Source: Suillus spraguei (Eukaryota; Basidiomycota; Agaricomycetes; Boletales; Suillaceae). Taken from it: a stretch of DNA of 39,665 nucleotides. Shown one piece after another: positions 1-10,375 of the stretch (position 1 is its first letter; every line of letters begins with the position of its first letter). The stretch is taken from assembly GCA_016800925.1 (NCBI GenBank), contig JABCPU010000548.1, forward strand, positions 1 to 39,665, in the 5' to 3' direction. Position numbers and translations under genes: made by a program. The notes beneath the pieces are model-generated. The model was not told the DNA's origin. It did no database searches and saw only the letters and a list, made by a program, of their open reading frames with translations.

Positions 1-1
1 T

Positions 2-322
2 CCCGACTCTCCTGTCAATGCAACCTTTTTGCTTGATCAATCTGTCCCCCTGTCCATCTCACCCCTCCCATCTGCACTTGCTCCCCTCATTGACTTGGAT
101 ATGGCAGGAATGGAGCCTCCATCTCCGAAAGTCCAGCCTGCATCTATCATTGAGGGTCTCATATTTGAGCTGAGCCAGATTCAGCCTGAGGGTCCACAAA
201 CGTCCGGCGAACTTGTGGACCCAGATGATCCGGGCAACCTTGTCCCAGAATATGATTCTGATGATATGGATGTTGAGGTGAAGGTTGAACCCTCTGCTGA
301 TGAGGGTGAAATGGCTACATAA
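2..322 (+). CDS. C-terminal part of an unidentified acidic protein
   Basis: The open frame enters from the left edge of the window and ends at a TAA at 320-322; no start is visible. The tail is proline- and serine-rich and then strongly acidic (PEYDSDDMDVEVKVEPSADE). This is the composition of a disordered C-terminus, such as those that end transposase or integrase-core proteins elsewhere in this window. No domain is recognisable. It may be the last exon of an accessory gene lying outside the window, and it ends about 160 nt before the satellite array. Reading frame and acidic bias are seen; a role cannot be inferred. Confidence 0.4.
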   Translation, partial: PDSPVNATFLLDQSVPLSISPLPSALAPLIDLDMAGMEPPSPKVQPASIIEGLIFELSQIQPEGPQTSGELVDPDDPGNLVPEYDSDDMDVEVKVEPSADEGEMAT

Positions 323-479
323 TTGTATGTTCATAGATGTATATACAATGTTTGAATGAATGTCAGTGCTGGATGCCAAGTCTGGAAATCCGGAAACTGG
401 ATACTGGAGATTCACAATGGATATTTGGCGGAATGCCAGATATCCGGCTACCTGAAACACAACACACAATTTAAAGAAT

Positions 480-2500
480 TTGAAACATATCTGTTGAGTT
501 ACCAGGTGCCAGGTGCCGGGTCACATTATGAAACATATCATTCCATATATCTTAAGTGCCGAACCCCGAACCCCAGGACCCTGGACTTGGGACTCATCAC
601 CATGTGACAGATATTGATCCACATATTTGACGTGCTGAATCCCGAACTCCAGCACCCGGGAGTTAGAACAATGTGAGGCAATACAAAGATATTGATTGAC
701 ACATGTTGAGTGCCAAACCCTGAACTCCGGCACCCAGCACTTGGGACTCGGCCTTGGAACTTATAACAATGTGAAAGATGTCGATGCACATATTCTATCA
801 CTGAACCCTGAACCCTGGCACCCGGGAGTTAGAAATATGTGAGGCAATACAAAGATATTGATTTACACATGTGGAGTGCCGAACCCCGAACTCCAGCACC
901 CGGCAGTTGGGAATCTGGACTCGGGACTCATAACCATGTGAAAGATATCGATCCACATATTTAACCACCCAACCCCGAACCCCGGCACCCGGGAGTGAGA
1001 ACAATGTGAGTCAATACAAAGATATTGATGTACACATGTTGAATGCCGAACCCCGAACTCCAGCACCCGGCACTCGGGACTCGGGACTTGGTACTCATAA
1101 CAATGAGACAGATATCAATCCACATATTTTAACACCGAGCCCTGAACCCCGCCACCCATGAGTTAGAACCATGTGAGGCAATACAAAGTTGAGTCCCGAA
1201 TAATGATCCCCGAGTGCCGGGTTACCATATGAGGCAATACAAAGATATTGATTTACACATGTTGAGTGCCGAACCCTGAGCTCCGGCACCCGGCACTCAA
1301 CTTGTGTAAATCAATATCATGTTATTGCCTCATATTGTGCTAACTGCCAGGTGCCGGAGCTTGGGGTTCAGCACTCAACATGTGTAAATCAATATCTTTG
1401 TATTGCCTCACATGGTAACCCGGCACTCAGGGATCGTTATTCGGGACTCAAAACAATGTGAAAGACCTCGATCCACATATTTTATGTGCGAACCCTGAAC
1501 TCTGGCACCCAGCAATCGGGACTCGGGACTTGGTACTCATAACAATGTGAATGATATCAATCCACATATTTTAACACCAAACCCCGAATCCCGCCACCTG
1601 TGAGTTAAAACTATGTGAGGCAATACAAAGATATTGATTTACACATGTTGAGTGCCGAACCCAAAACTCCGGCACCCGGGAGTTAGCACAATGTGAGGCA
1701 ATACAATGATCTTGATTTATTCATGTTGAGTGCCGAACCCCAAACTCCGGCACCCGGCACTCAGGGATCGGTATTCGGCACTCACAACAATGTGAAAGAC
1801 CTCGATCCACATTTTTATGTGCCAAACCCTGAACTCTGGCACCCAGCACTTGGGACTCGGGACTTGGTACTCATAATGTGAAAGATCTTGAGCAACATAT
1901 TGTCAGTGCTGAACCCTGAACCCTGGCACCCAGCACTCGGGACTCAGGACTCAGAACAATGTGAGGCAATAGACACCTATTGATCCACACATTCTAAGTG
2001 CCGAACTCCGAACTCCAAAATCTGGTAGTCTACTATTTAGGGGTTCACGGTTCGGTACTCGGGCTTTTGCACTTGAGACCAAAAACAATGTTAGGCAATA
2101 AAATGACTTTGATCCACACATTTTTGGTAGATATCTTTTTCATCTCAAATCTCAAATCTCGAGTGCTGAACCCCAAATCCCGAAATCCGGTAGTCTACAA
2201 TTTTGGGGTTCGGTCCTCAGGACTCAGACACATGTCAGGCAACAACAAAACTTTGATCCACACATTTTTGGTAGATGTCTGTTTTGTCTCGAATCTCGAG
2301 TTTCCAGTTTCTAGTTTCGGTACTCTGCACCCGCACCCGGCACTCAGCACTAGATGACTCCACACATGGACTTTAAATCTTTCACCTTGTGTGTTGTGTT
2401 TCGGGTGTCTGGGTATCCGGAATTCAGGAAATCTCTAGTTTGAATCTCCAGTTTCGAGTTCCTGGATTCGGGACTTGGCACCCGGTACCCGGCACCTCAA
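480..2500. repeat. Diverged satellite array of CCGAACYCCGGCACCCGG units
   Basis: About 2 kb of degenerate tandem repeat. Two half-units of roughly 80-90 bp alternate. One contains GAGGCAATACAAAGATATTG, then a ACATGTTGAGTGCCGAACCC block. The other contains GTGAAAGATATCGATCCACA. Both carry runs of GAACCCCGAACTCCGGCACC and GGGACTCGGGACT. Units are clear at 520-2000 and fade after 2000. Open frames in this stretch are repeat artefacts, not genes. Part of the array (about 1300-1445) is inverted. Confidence 0.85.
1197..1447. repeat. Inverted repeat inside the satellite array
   Basis: The stretch 1197-1300 is matched in reverse complement by about 1318-1447. Both arms carry the block GAGGCAATACAAAGATATTG, ACATGTTGAGTGCCGAAC and a GGTTACC/GGTAACC segment, with only scattered mismatches. 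All other units in the array point the other way, so one unit has flipped. Confidence 0.8.
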
Positions 2501-2659
2501 TTATTGATGAATGTCAGACATGATGAATTCAGGTTTTCGTGCTTCAGGGTTTAGATTTTGGTGGTTGATGGTAGGTATATGCACTCATAGGGTGCATGTA
2601 TCCTATGTGTTTGATTCTCTGGTGGCTACATCAGCTGTACGTCTTTATGATACATATCT

Positions 2660-3147
2660 AGGCCCACCCGTATATGTAATATATTTTACCTCAGCCCACC
2701 CGTCTATGCAATAAATATTTTACTGCACCCTCGGCCCACCGGTCTATGTAAAATTCCCCCATGTCAGCCCACCGGTCTATGCAATAAATATTTTACTGCA
2801 CCCTCAGCCCACCTGTATATGTAATATTCTCTCACCTCGGCCCACCCGTATATGTAATATTCTCTTACCTCGGCCCACCCGTCTATGCAATAATATTTGC
2901 CTTGCATCTCTCTTCAGCCCAGCTGTCTATAATATCCTACTCTACATACTACCCAGATGGGCCCACCCATCTCTGTCAGGGATGATATCCCCCTGGCCCA
3001 TCCGTCAACATCAGAAATCATGTTTCCCTTGGCCCACCCATCTCTCCTGAAAATACAAGTCTCCCGGCCCACCCATCTCCATTGGAAATAATATTCTCCC
3101 TGGCCCATCCGTCAACATCGAGGATATACATAACCTTGGCCCATCTT
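2660..3147. repeat. GGCCCACC-type minisatellite
   Basis: Degenerate tandem units of about 35-45 bp, each built on CGGCCCACCCGTCTATGCAA or close variants followed by an A/T-rich spacer (TAATATTCTC, AATAAATATTTTACTGC). The later units (2980-3140) shift to CTGGCCCATCCGTCAACATC. No coding frame is credible. Confidence 0.8.
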
Positions 3148-3470
3148 TGATGGGATATTATGTGGGTCGGGTGACCCGTATAGTATGGAGTTTGTCACTG
3201 AAGGGGCTCTGACTCAACACACTAAATAGGAAGGTTTCTTACCAATCTATGTGTAGAATAATGCTTAGTATGCAGGGCCTCCAAAAGGTATATAAGGAGC
3301 CCATTTTCACCTGTAATAACAGCTTCCCACTTTACACTCTTGTCTCCAACCATGTGAGAACCATAAGAACTGAAAGTGCAGGCATACTAGCCTTGAAGTA
3401 AGACTAAGAAATCTATATCTACTCTACATTATATACTACCTTACAGGGGTTGACTATATAATATCTAACA
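3148..3470 (+). mobile_element. Probable solo LTR (LTR5)
   Basis: The segment begins TGATGGGATATTATGTGG and ends ATATAATATCTAACA, so the ends form an imperfect inverted repeat of about 14 bp with TG...CA termini. A TATATAAGG box at about 3287 sits where an LTR promoter would be. A GGGTCGGGTGACCC palindrome lies near the left end. The flanks (ATCTT and ACTCT) do not form a clear duplication and no second copy is in the window, so this call is weaker than for the other LTRs. Confidence 0.45.
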
Positions 3471-3799
3471 ACTCTCAGACTAAGCTTTATGTATACAGAT
3501 CTGAAGACTCTCTCTTTCAACAGAAGGGGAGACACTCACTCAGAGAACACAACAAAGTTGAAACAGACTTTCATAGGTTGAAACATGGTCTACTAGGGTG
3601 AAACATACCTACTATATAACACTACTTCAAATCTCAAACTCAACACTTTCACGCAGATCTTCAAGAGAAAGACTATTGAAAAATACCCACCCAAGAACTC
3701 AGCACATTATCTCCCATGAAGTAGAAAAGTTGGAGACCATATACTTAAGGACTGGCAAGAAGTCTTATACCTATACAGTTGTGTTGTCACTGTATACAT
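3471..3799. other. Unassigned A/T-rich stretch
   Basis: No convincing gene. A triple GTTGAAACA/GGTTGAAACATG/GGTGAAACATAC motif occurs at 3557-3608. The right end may include upstream exons of the HNH relic, but no frame is strong enough to claim. Confidence 0.3.
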
Positions 3800-4424
3800 G
3801 TTCTATATAAGACTCTTAAGTAGCAAGACACCGGGTAAGGATTTCTCTGCTGGGTTATCATTAATTCTGACCCTTAAGTTGAATTATGCAGGGACATACA
3901 TACTGTGGCTGCAATGTGGAATATCAATCAGCATTACTCAGGAATGTCTGAAGAAACTATTCAAAACATCGAAAGGCTTGTAGACAACCCTTCTAATGGC
4001 ATGATGCTTGAACATAATATCTACAATAATTTTGACAAACTGAAAATATATTTGGAGAAGATGGAGGTGAGCCTCTAGTCTTGTATCCTCACAATGCCTC
4101 ATATTGATCAGCACTCCAGCAAGAAAATGAGTATGTAGTCAGGGAGGTTAGTGGCAGGCTATGGATGCACCCTTGCAAGCTCATCAGTAAAGTTATCACC
4201 TTCTGGAATCATGATGTCCCCACACAAGACTTGCTATTACCTAACCCTCATTTTATCGCACTACATGCAGGAATCTCCCCAAATTTTACATATGAGCGGT
4301 CCATCCAAGGTATTTGCACAGATCTTGGACAAGTATGATAGGGCAGCAGGAGGCAATATCAGAAGTCTCAAAAGCAATGGAGATCCAGTGCATCAACTGT
4401 CTTCAATGATGACCATGCTGTTTA
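3800..4424 (+). pseudogene. HNH endonuclease relic, C-terminal part
   Basis: After a probable intron (donor near 3834, acceptor ATGCAG at about 3889) the frame reads AAMWNINQHYSGMSEETIQ, then DNPSNGMMLEHNIYNNFDKL and LEKME. A following exon near 4140-4300 reads VPTQDLLLPNPHFIALHAGI. These match the order of blocks in the large basidiomycete HNH-endonuclease family: the NPSNG.xL...H..FD block around the HNH core, then a PNPxxLxxHA tail. Histidines and asparagine of the core are visible, but the N-terminal half is not recovered, there are stops near 4080 and 4340, and the gene is cut at 4425 by a Tc1 element. The family assignment rests on recalled motif order, so it is an inference. Confidence 0.5.
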
Positions 4425-4426
4425 TA

Positions 4427-5942
4427 CAGTGGCTCAAAAAAGTGTCTGAATGTTTGTGGAAATTTGTGTAATTGCTTCACTGTGAGTTAGGGTATGGGAA
4501 TATGACTAAGCTATAGTGAGATGTCAGGAAGCCCTGCTTCTCAGCCTTATTGATGTTTCCTATGGTGTGGAAATCCACTCACACTGTGCGAATATATAGT
4601 CTTTTTTTTGACTTTCAGTTTGACCAACACAATCTCTATAATTCTGATACTTTGTGTGACCTTCTTTTGCTTTAATTACTTATGCCACTCTTCTAAACAT
4701 ATTATCCATCCATTTCTGATATTTCTCCTTAGCTATCTTGCTCCACCCTGCTGCAACTCTGTCCTATAGCTGAAATAGCCTCTGTGGTGAATTTTAATAG
4801 GCTGTATGCAATTTCTTGAGTAATTGCCAGAGATATTTAATAGATTTGAGGTCTTGGGACTATTCTGGCCTTTATAGAACACTGATATTGTGAGTTTAAA
4901 CCCATTTCATAGCTAACTTGAAAGCTTACTGTATATGACAAAAGATATCTCATTCATTATATTCTAACTGGGCAGGTCATTAATGCTACTAAGTCTATCA
5001 AAATCATTGATTCCATCATCTCTACTACTCTCTCAGCTCAGACGGTCAGTAATACCCTCAAGGTGTCCAATCTTAAAGCTGTAATGCAGAATGAAACTAC
5101 CCTCTATCTCAAACTCACATAAAGACAAGATAAACTTTGGCTTTAAAGCATCAGTACTGAACTATTAAGGACTGGAAATTGGTTATCTTGTCAGACAAGA
5201 CCAAAATACATAGTAAGGGGTCATAATGCCTGAAAATCTTGTGACAAAAGGCAGGAGATCTACTGGAAGCAAAAGATGTTAAACAAAGACTTATGTTTGG
5301 AGGATGAAACTTGATGGTATGAGGCCACATAGGACAAATATTTTCTGTGAAATGGAGAGGATGATAAATACAGAGTGTTTCATTTCCATTTTAGATAGAT
5401 GTTTGCTGAGAAGCATGTAGGAGTCATGGATTAATAGAGAAGACACTTCCTTTCAATGAGATAATGACTCTAAGCACACCTCTAAGTTGGCCACCAATTA
5501 CTTGAAGGCCACAATGTTAGTATTATATACTAATCAGTGCAGTACAAAGACCTCAAATCTATTAAATATCTCTGGCAATTACTCAAGAAATTGCATACAA
5601 CCTATTAAAATTCACCACAGAGGCTATAGATAGCTAAGGAGGAATATCAGAAATGGATGGATAATATGTTTAGAAGAGTGGCATAAGTAATTAAAGCAAA
5701 AGGAGGTCACACCAAAGTATCAGAATTATAGAGATTGTGTTGGTCAAACTGGAAAGTCAAAAAAAAGACTATATATTCGCACAGTGTGAGTGGATTTCCA
5801 CACCATAGGAAAACATCAATAAGGCTGAGAAGCAGGGCTTCCTGACATCTCACTATAGCTTAGTCATATTCCCATACCCTAACTCACAGTGAAGCAATTA
5901 CACAAATTTCCACAAACATTCAGACACTTTTTTGAGCCACTG
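4427..5942 (+). mobile_element. Dead Tc1/mariner element with fold-back arms
   Basis: Ends are CAGTGGCTCAAAAAAGTGTC and its inverse, flanked by TA at 4425-4426 and 5943-5944, the target duplication of Tc1/mariner. The arms are unusually long: about 429 bp on the left (to 4855) and about 396 bp on the right (from 5547), with one ~33-bp deletion on the right. Both arms include the 3' end of the transposase frame (VIKAK.GHTK is readable on both), so the left arm is an inverted extra copy of coding sequence. It sits inside the HNH relic and shares its outer 14 bp with the intact element at 8576-10192. Confidence 0.85.
4945..5735 (+). pseudogene. Tc1-type transposase, degraded
   Basis: On the plus strand fragments align in order with the intact transposase of this window: SAQTVSNTLKVSNLKAV (second helix-turn-helix region), TIKDWKLVILSDKTKIHSKG (first catalytic Asp block), LMFGGxNLMVxG, an NEIMTLSTPLS remnant of the second Asp block, and EEYQKWMDNMFRRVA with VIKAKGGHTK at the C-terminus. 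There are many stops (for example around 5117 and 5150) and frameshifts, so no active protein is possible. Its far greater decay than the neighbour copy implies an older insertion. Confidence 0.75.
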
Positions 5943-5944
5943 TA

Positions 5945-6486
5945 TGTGCTTCATTGATTATGTAGTGTCTCACAATTATGGTGTATTAATTGTATTAGTG
6001 TAAGTTTGAAAATGTAGATCCTACCTATCTTTTGCAGCTCATGTCCGGCATCAGTGAACCCATAATCAGGTTAAGTGTGCAGGAGTAACTTTCGGTGACA
6101 GTCTATAGTGATCACCTGGACTATTGTATACTGAATTGGAAAATCTTAAATTTTGACTCAAAGTACTGTTCAAGTGTCACAGCAGGCATTGATCAATATA
6201 AGGAATCTGAACATCCTTCAAACATCCTTCTAAAAAGATTTTCTTTCTGATACTGTCCTTCGACCAAACATAGCATATAACATGTTCAATGATAGTATTA
6301 CAGCCATTTGCATAACACTAGGCTGAAAAAATTTCACTACATACACAGCGGTCATCAGCGGGTTGGATCATGCTATAAAGTACTCCGTAGCACTCTGTAG
6401 TGAATTACATCTCCCTGATGGTATTTTAACCTCTATTCTCTGGTTAAATATATATGTAGTAGTTCTAAGAGTTAAGAGTTATGTAA
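5945..6486. other. No gene recognised
   Basis: A/T-rich sequence with no credible frame on either strand. It is either the right flank of the HNH relic or the degraded 3' part of the HET/TPR gene that reads into it from the right. Confidence 0.3.
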
Positions 6487-7616
6487 TTGGATGGGCATAA
6501 TTGGGCTCATAAGTGTAATAGGAATAGCAAGAAATTCATGTCAATCAAAGAGCTCACCCAAGCACCATTGACGTCTATTCTTGTACTGAATACAGTGGAG
6601 ACCCAATTCAACTTACGAGCAACAACAATGCACATGCTGCATCAATTCCAACATGGAGGAGACTCTGTAGTTGGGAGAGCAATCACTGAGATATAATGAC
6701 CAACCCTGCTGATAAAAGACAACAACTTTTGGAGTTACAAATTATTCTTGAAATATCCATCCTTGCTTGTTCCAAATACTCCTCACCAGTGCAACAGGAT
6801 CAGATGAAGGAGGGACATCAGATAGGTAGATGATGGTAAGCATCGAGGGCAATACCAAATACAGCAACACCTCTGTTTCTTCCCACCAGTATGATAGCAA
6901 GATGCTATGGAAGAATGTCACCACATCTTTGATATGCTCCATTTGAAGGTCTGATTCATTGTGAATGGCAAAAGTTCCTTGTACTCTGCACTTGTTTTGA
7001 AGGTAATTATTTGTGCTGCTCAATTGCACAAAAGACTCATAGAGGTATTGAGAAGACATAGCAGAGCATATTTGAGTTCATTCCAAACAGCTTTTTGAAT
7101 AGCATCTTCTGCTTGAAATGGACAGACATACTGCTGATGCAGATCTACAACAAGATGGGCATTTCAAGACAATGCAAGAGTGTTCCATAGCTTACCTTGT
7201 ATCTGTGCTTTGGGAGTCTTGGTCAACTTGGACAATATGATTGTAAAGGTGTGGATAGCTTCATCATAACATTTTGCACCATGAGCACTGTATGTGTCAG
7301 CTGATATCCAATATGAGACAAAGGATTGAGTCTGATGACCCACCATAGCCAACATGGGTCATGAACCCATAGAAGCCATTATACCTTTTGTGCATCCAGA
7401 ATTGCATCCTCCCATACCATTTTACTTAACTTTGCCTCACTGCAAAGTGCAAAGATGACATTGGATGTATACTCCAGGTTGATCACCACCAAGTACAGGT
7501 TAATAGCCCTGTCATAATCACTTGCAGTGAGGGCAGCATTTCCATTGGTAAGAAAACACCTGCTGCATTCTTCCATGAAAGCTGAGTGAAATGTGGGTGA
7601 GGATTGTAGCCCGTGT
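6487..7616 (-). pseudogene. TPR plus HET (heterokaryon-incompatibility-like) protein, broken
   Basis: Read on the minus strand from the LTR1 edge, the frame gives a TPR-like segment (GNAALTASDYDRAINLYLVV, then MVWEDAILDAQKV). A degraded middle repeat follows (CYDEAIHTFTIILSKL). Then comes a HET-type core with DLQMEHIKDVVTFF, a LLSYWWEETEVLL block in place of the LSHxWE motif, and VYLSDVPPSS/RSIWNKQGW with QE just before a TAA near 6745. Beyond that stop the family-like FYQQGWSLY is still readable at about 6700. HET domains act in fungal allorecognition and cell death. Stops, frame changes and the LTR1 insertion at 7617 mean this copy is dead. The N-terminus upstream of the LTR was not found. 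Motifs are seen; the family is from recalled mushroom HET/TPR proteins. Confidence 0.65.
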
Positions 7617-8575
7617 TGTAACGAACATATTGGTGCTGGCCTTAAAACCCTATCTTTTAGCACATGTCTCACGTCTATAGGAAATTCCACTTGTCCAAAG
7701 ACCATCTTACTCCCTTAGTATTGCCGGTGGCATCACATGCTTACTGCACACCATACTGACTGCCACACCATGTTCCATGTACCAATGTCCTTCCATGTCC
7801 TTGCCTTGTCTGCATAGCTCCATTTGGTGCGTAGTCTGTACATGACCGCTTATCACTGATTCTATGGCAAGTCTTATTACATGTTGCCTCATGCTGCAGC
7901 TGCCTCGTGCTACATTTACATAGCAGTGGTTACTTCTCTCGAGCGCTACTAATCTTGCCTGATGCATCCTGAGTACATACAAAATAGGATATAAGCACCA
8001 CATAGCCTGCACGATACAGTACCTCATTTTCACTGTACTATAGGTCAGGATTAGAGTCTAGCTCTGGATCTACCCCATAGTAGACTTAGTCTTTAAAAGT
8101 TTCTTTACCGCTCGTTAATTGATATCGCTCGTTCACTATTACCGCTGGCATACTGCTAGATGTTTGACCCCTATTTTTGACTGGACTTCACGCTCACTGC
8201 TACTTTACTGCTGAAAGTACTGTGGGTTTCTTTACTGTTTCTTCGCACCGCTCACACTTTACTGCTACCGCTAACATTATCACTCATCATCGCTCGCTTG
8301 ACACTGTAAAGATACAACCTAACCTGGGCTGTAGATAAACTACCTCCTAAGTTAGTATGTGTGGTCTTGCACTCCATCTAGTCTGCTTCACTTGTCAAAA
8401 AAGAGTGTTCAACCCTAAAGGGGGATGCCTGTTAGTATAGTCGCATTCGAGTCAAACCAATGTGCGAATATAGCGTCGTAGTCAGCGGTAAGTTGCCATG
8501 GTCAGCAATGATGCCGCTGGAACTAGCGTTGTATGTAGTGGTGCTACCATGGTAGAGATAATGCTTGTAAATGTA

Positions 8576-8793
8576 CAGTGGCTCAAAAAACTGTCCGCAT
8601 GTTTTGGCATTTTTCACTATCTATAATATTGTGTGAGAACAAACAAATGCCTCAAAACCATGCTTATACCACATTGTAGTATGGCTTCAGGGCTTTCATT
8701 TGAGCCCTACACCGTGGGAATCGGTGGAGATATGGTGGAGATACAAGGCTCACAAAATGGTGACTCATGCGGACAGTTTTTTGACTCAAGTAT
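8576..8793. repeat. Left terminal inverted repeat of the Tc1 element
   Basis: It holds two copies of the core ACTGTCCGCATG in opposite orientation: an outer copy at 8576-8601 and an inverted inner copy at about 8766-8788. The right end has the same arrangement. Transposase binding to these cores is inferred from position and duplication. Confidence 0.85.
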
Positions 8794-8815
8794 TTTACAG
8801 TAATAACCAGGTATT

Positions 8816-9832
8816 CTAGTATTTTGTATGACCTCCCTTGGCTTTAATTACTGCCTCTATCCTTCTAGGCATACTCTCAATTAATTTCTGGCAATCCTCA
8901 GCTGTGATCTTCCCCCATTCCACTGCTACTCTCTCCCAAAGCTCCCATACTCCTTTAGGGGGGTTTTCATAGGCTTGAAGCTTTTTCTTGAGTGTTCCCC
9001 AGAGATGTTCAATGACATTGACATCAGGAGACTGTGCTGGCCAGTCAAGAACATTGATGTTATGTTCTTCAAACCATTCCCTAGCTCTTCTGGATGTGTG
9101 CTTGGGATCATTATCCTGTTGGAAAATGATATCTTCTTCATCAATCCCTGATTCTGCCAAGCTAGGCAGCAAGTGGTCATTTAAAATGTCCACATACTGC
9201 TCAGCATTCATCTTCCCCTCAACCTCAGCAAGCATTCCCACACCATTCCATCCCATACAGCCCCATACCATTAAAGAACCTCCTCCAAACTTGACAGTCC
9301 CATTAACCTCTCTGTCTGTTAGGCCATCTCCCTTCTTTTTCCATACATACACCTTCCCATCTGACCCAATCCTATTGATTTTGGTCTCATCTGACCATAT
9401 AACATGCTTCCAGTCCTCTACAGTCCAGTGTTGATGAGCTAAGGCAAAGGCTAGTCTTCTCTGCCTATGTTTGATGGAGAGAAGAGGCTTTTTCTTCTTT
9501 GTTACTGCCTTGAGATGAGCTGCCTTGAGAACATTCCTCACAGTTTGTGAAGAGACAGGGGTAGTGATGGTGGAATTGATATAATGGGTGGCTTGGACAG
9601 CATTATCAGCCTTTCCTGTAGTGATATGTTGGATAATAGCCCTTTTGTCAGTAGAGGTAAGCTTGGATGGACGTCCTCCACAAGAGTTTTCCTTGTCTGG
9701 GTGGCTTTCTTTGATGAACTTGGCCACAGTGGACTTGCATACTCCAGTTCTAGAGGAAATTTGACGAGCAGAGAGGCCAGCATAAGACAGAGAGAGGATA
9801 TTATCTCTTTGAGCAGAGGAGATGGCTTTCAT
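8816..9832 (-). CDS. Tc1/mariner transposase, DD34E, intact
   Basis: Cut-and-paste transposase of 338 aa ending TAG at 8816-8818. The frame opens further upstream, but MKAISSAQRDNILSL at 9832 is the likely start because the helix-turn-helix region follows directly, as in Tc1 proteins. A paired DNA-binding domain spans residues about 1-110: LSARQISSRTGVCKSTVAKF, then a GGRPSKLT linker (the GRPR-like motif), then SSQTVRNVLKAAHLKAV. The catalytic triad is visible: Asp in HVIWSDETKI, Asp in IFQQDNDPKHTS, and Glu in DVNVIEHLWG, with 34 residues between the second Asp and the Glu. The C-terminus is AVIKAKGGHTKY. No stop or frameshift is present, so it may still be functional. It is the only protein encoded by the element. 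Confidence 0.95.
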   Translation of the reverse strand: MKAISSAQRDNILSLSYAGLSARQISSRTGVCKSTVAKFIKESHPDKENSCGGRPSKLTSTDKRAIIQHITTGKADNAVQATHYINSTITTPVSSQTVRNVLKAAHLKAVTKKKKPLLSIKHRQRRLAFALAHQHWTVEDWKHVIWSDETKINRIGSDGKVYVWKKKGDGLTDREVNGTVKFGGGSLMVWGCMGWNGVGMLAEVEGKMNAEQYVDILNDHLLPSLAESGIDEEDIIFQQDNDPKHTSRRAREWFEEHNINVLDWPAQSPDVNVIEHLWGTLKKKLQAYENPPKGVWELWERVAVEWGKITAEDCQKLIESMPRRIEAVIKAKGGHTKY

Positions 9833-9979
9833 GGTGATTATGACTATGATACATGAGATATTCTGGTTTATATAGTTAGATATAGTCATAAAATAACATA
9901 ATGACACCACTTTATAATTTATATAATAGTGGCATGATTTTTATGGTGTCATAAATAATGATTTATATAGTTTTAATAT

Positions 9980-10192
9980 ACACTCAAAAAACTGTCCACA
10001 TGAGTCATCATTTTATAAGCCTTATATCTCCACCATATCTCCGCCGATTCCCACGGTGTAGGGCTCAAATAAAAGCCCTGAAGCCATACTACAATGTGGT
10101 ATAAGTATGTCCTTGAGGAATTTGTTCATTCTCACACAATATCATAGATAGTGAAAAATGTCAAAACATGCGGACAGTTTTTTGAGCCACTG
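9980..10192. repeat. Right terminal inverted repeat of the Tc1 element
   Basis: Reverse complement of the left repeat with scattered mismatches. The inner core at 9982-10002 reads ACTGTCCACATG, one base (G to A) different from the other three cores, a CpG-to-CpA change. The outer core is at about 10167-10192. Confidence 0.85.
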
Positions 10193-10375
10193 TAGCATTG
10201 AGTGAGCGATAATGAGCGATAAAGTCAGCAGTAGTGGTAAGGTGCAAGCGGTGCAATTTTTCAGCCACGGTAGTACCACTACATACACTGCTAGTTCTGG
10301 CAGCATCTTTGCTAGCTGTGGCAGCTTACCACTGACTACAATGCTATATTCGCTCACTGGTTTGACTAGGATTAG

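Larger units (their letters stand above)
8576..10192 (-). mobile_element. Intact Tc1/mariner element
   Basis: A 1617-bp element with inverted repeats of about 215 bp, outer ends CAGTGGCTCAAAAAACTGTC, and TA duplicated at 8574-8575 and 10193-10194. The empty site can be read by comparison with LTR1 copy C: GTAAATG-TA-GCATTGAGTG here corresponds to GTGAATGTAGCGTCGAGTG in reverse there. It encodes one complete transposase. The uninterrupted frame and nearly matching terminal repeats indicate a recent insertion, and the youngest event in this nest. Confidence 0.95.
8305..10261 (-). mobile_element. Antisense LTR1 fragment nested in LTR1 copy D
   Basis: From 8305 the plus strand reads TGTAAAGATACAACCTAACC, the reverse complement of the LTR1 3' end. 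It stays collinear in reverse up to the Tc1 insertion at 8576, and continues at 10193 through GAGCGATAATGAGCGATAAA to about 10261. Excluding Tc1 and one TA, it covers roughly the last 330 bp of LTR1. Its own 5' part is missing, so no target duplication can be read. Confidence 0.75.
7617..10375 (+). mobile_element. Solo LTR1 copy D, interrupted and 3'-truncated
   Basis: The plus-strand LTR begins TGTAACGAACATATTGGTGC and matches the complete copies at 35786-36704 and 38021-38974 across 7617-8304. It then resumes at about 10262 (CCACGGTAGTACCACTACA) and stops at 10375, about 145 bp short of the usual TTTACA end. Between the two parts lies an antisense LTR1 holding a Tc1 element. It interrupts the HET/TPR relic. 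Confidence 0.8.

Noticed and set aside
480..3140. CRISPR-like array of repeats
   Set aside because: Units are diverged, contiguous and lack unique equal-length spacers; composition is that of satellite DNA, and the context is eukaryotic.
3148..8304. A full LTR retrotransposon between LTR5 and LTR1
   Set aside because: Ends are unrelated and nothing resembling gag, protease, reverse transcriptase or integrase lies between them.
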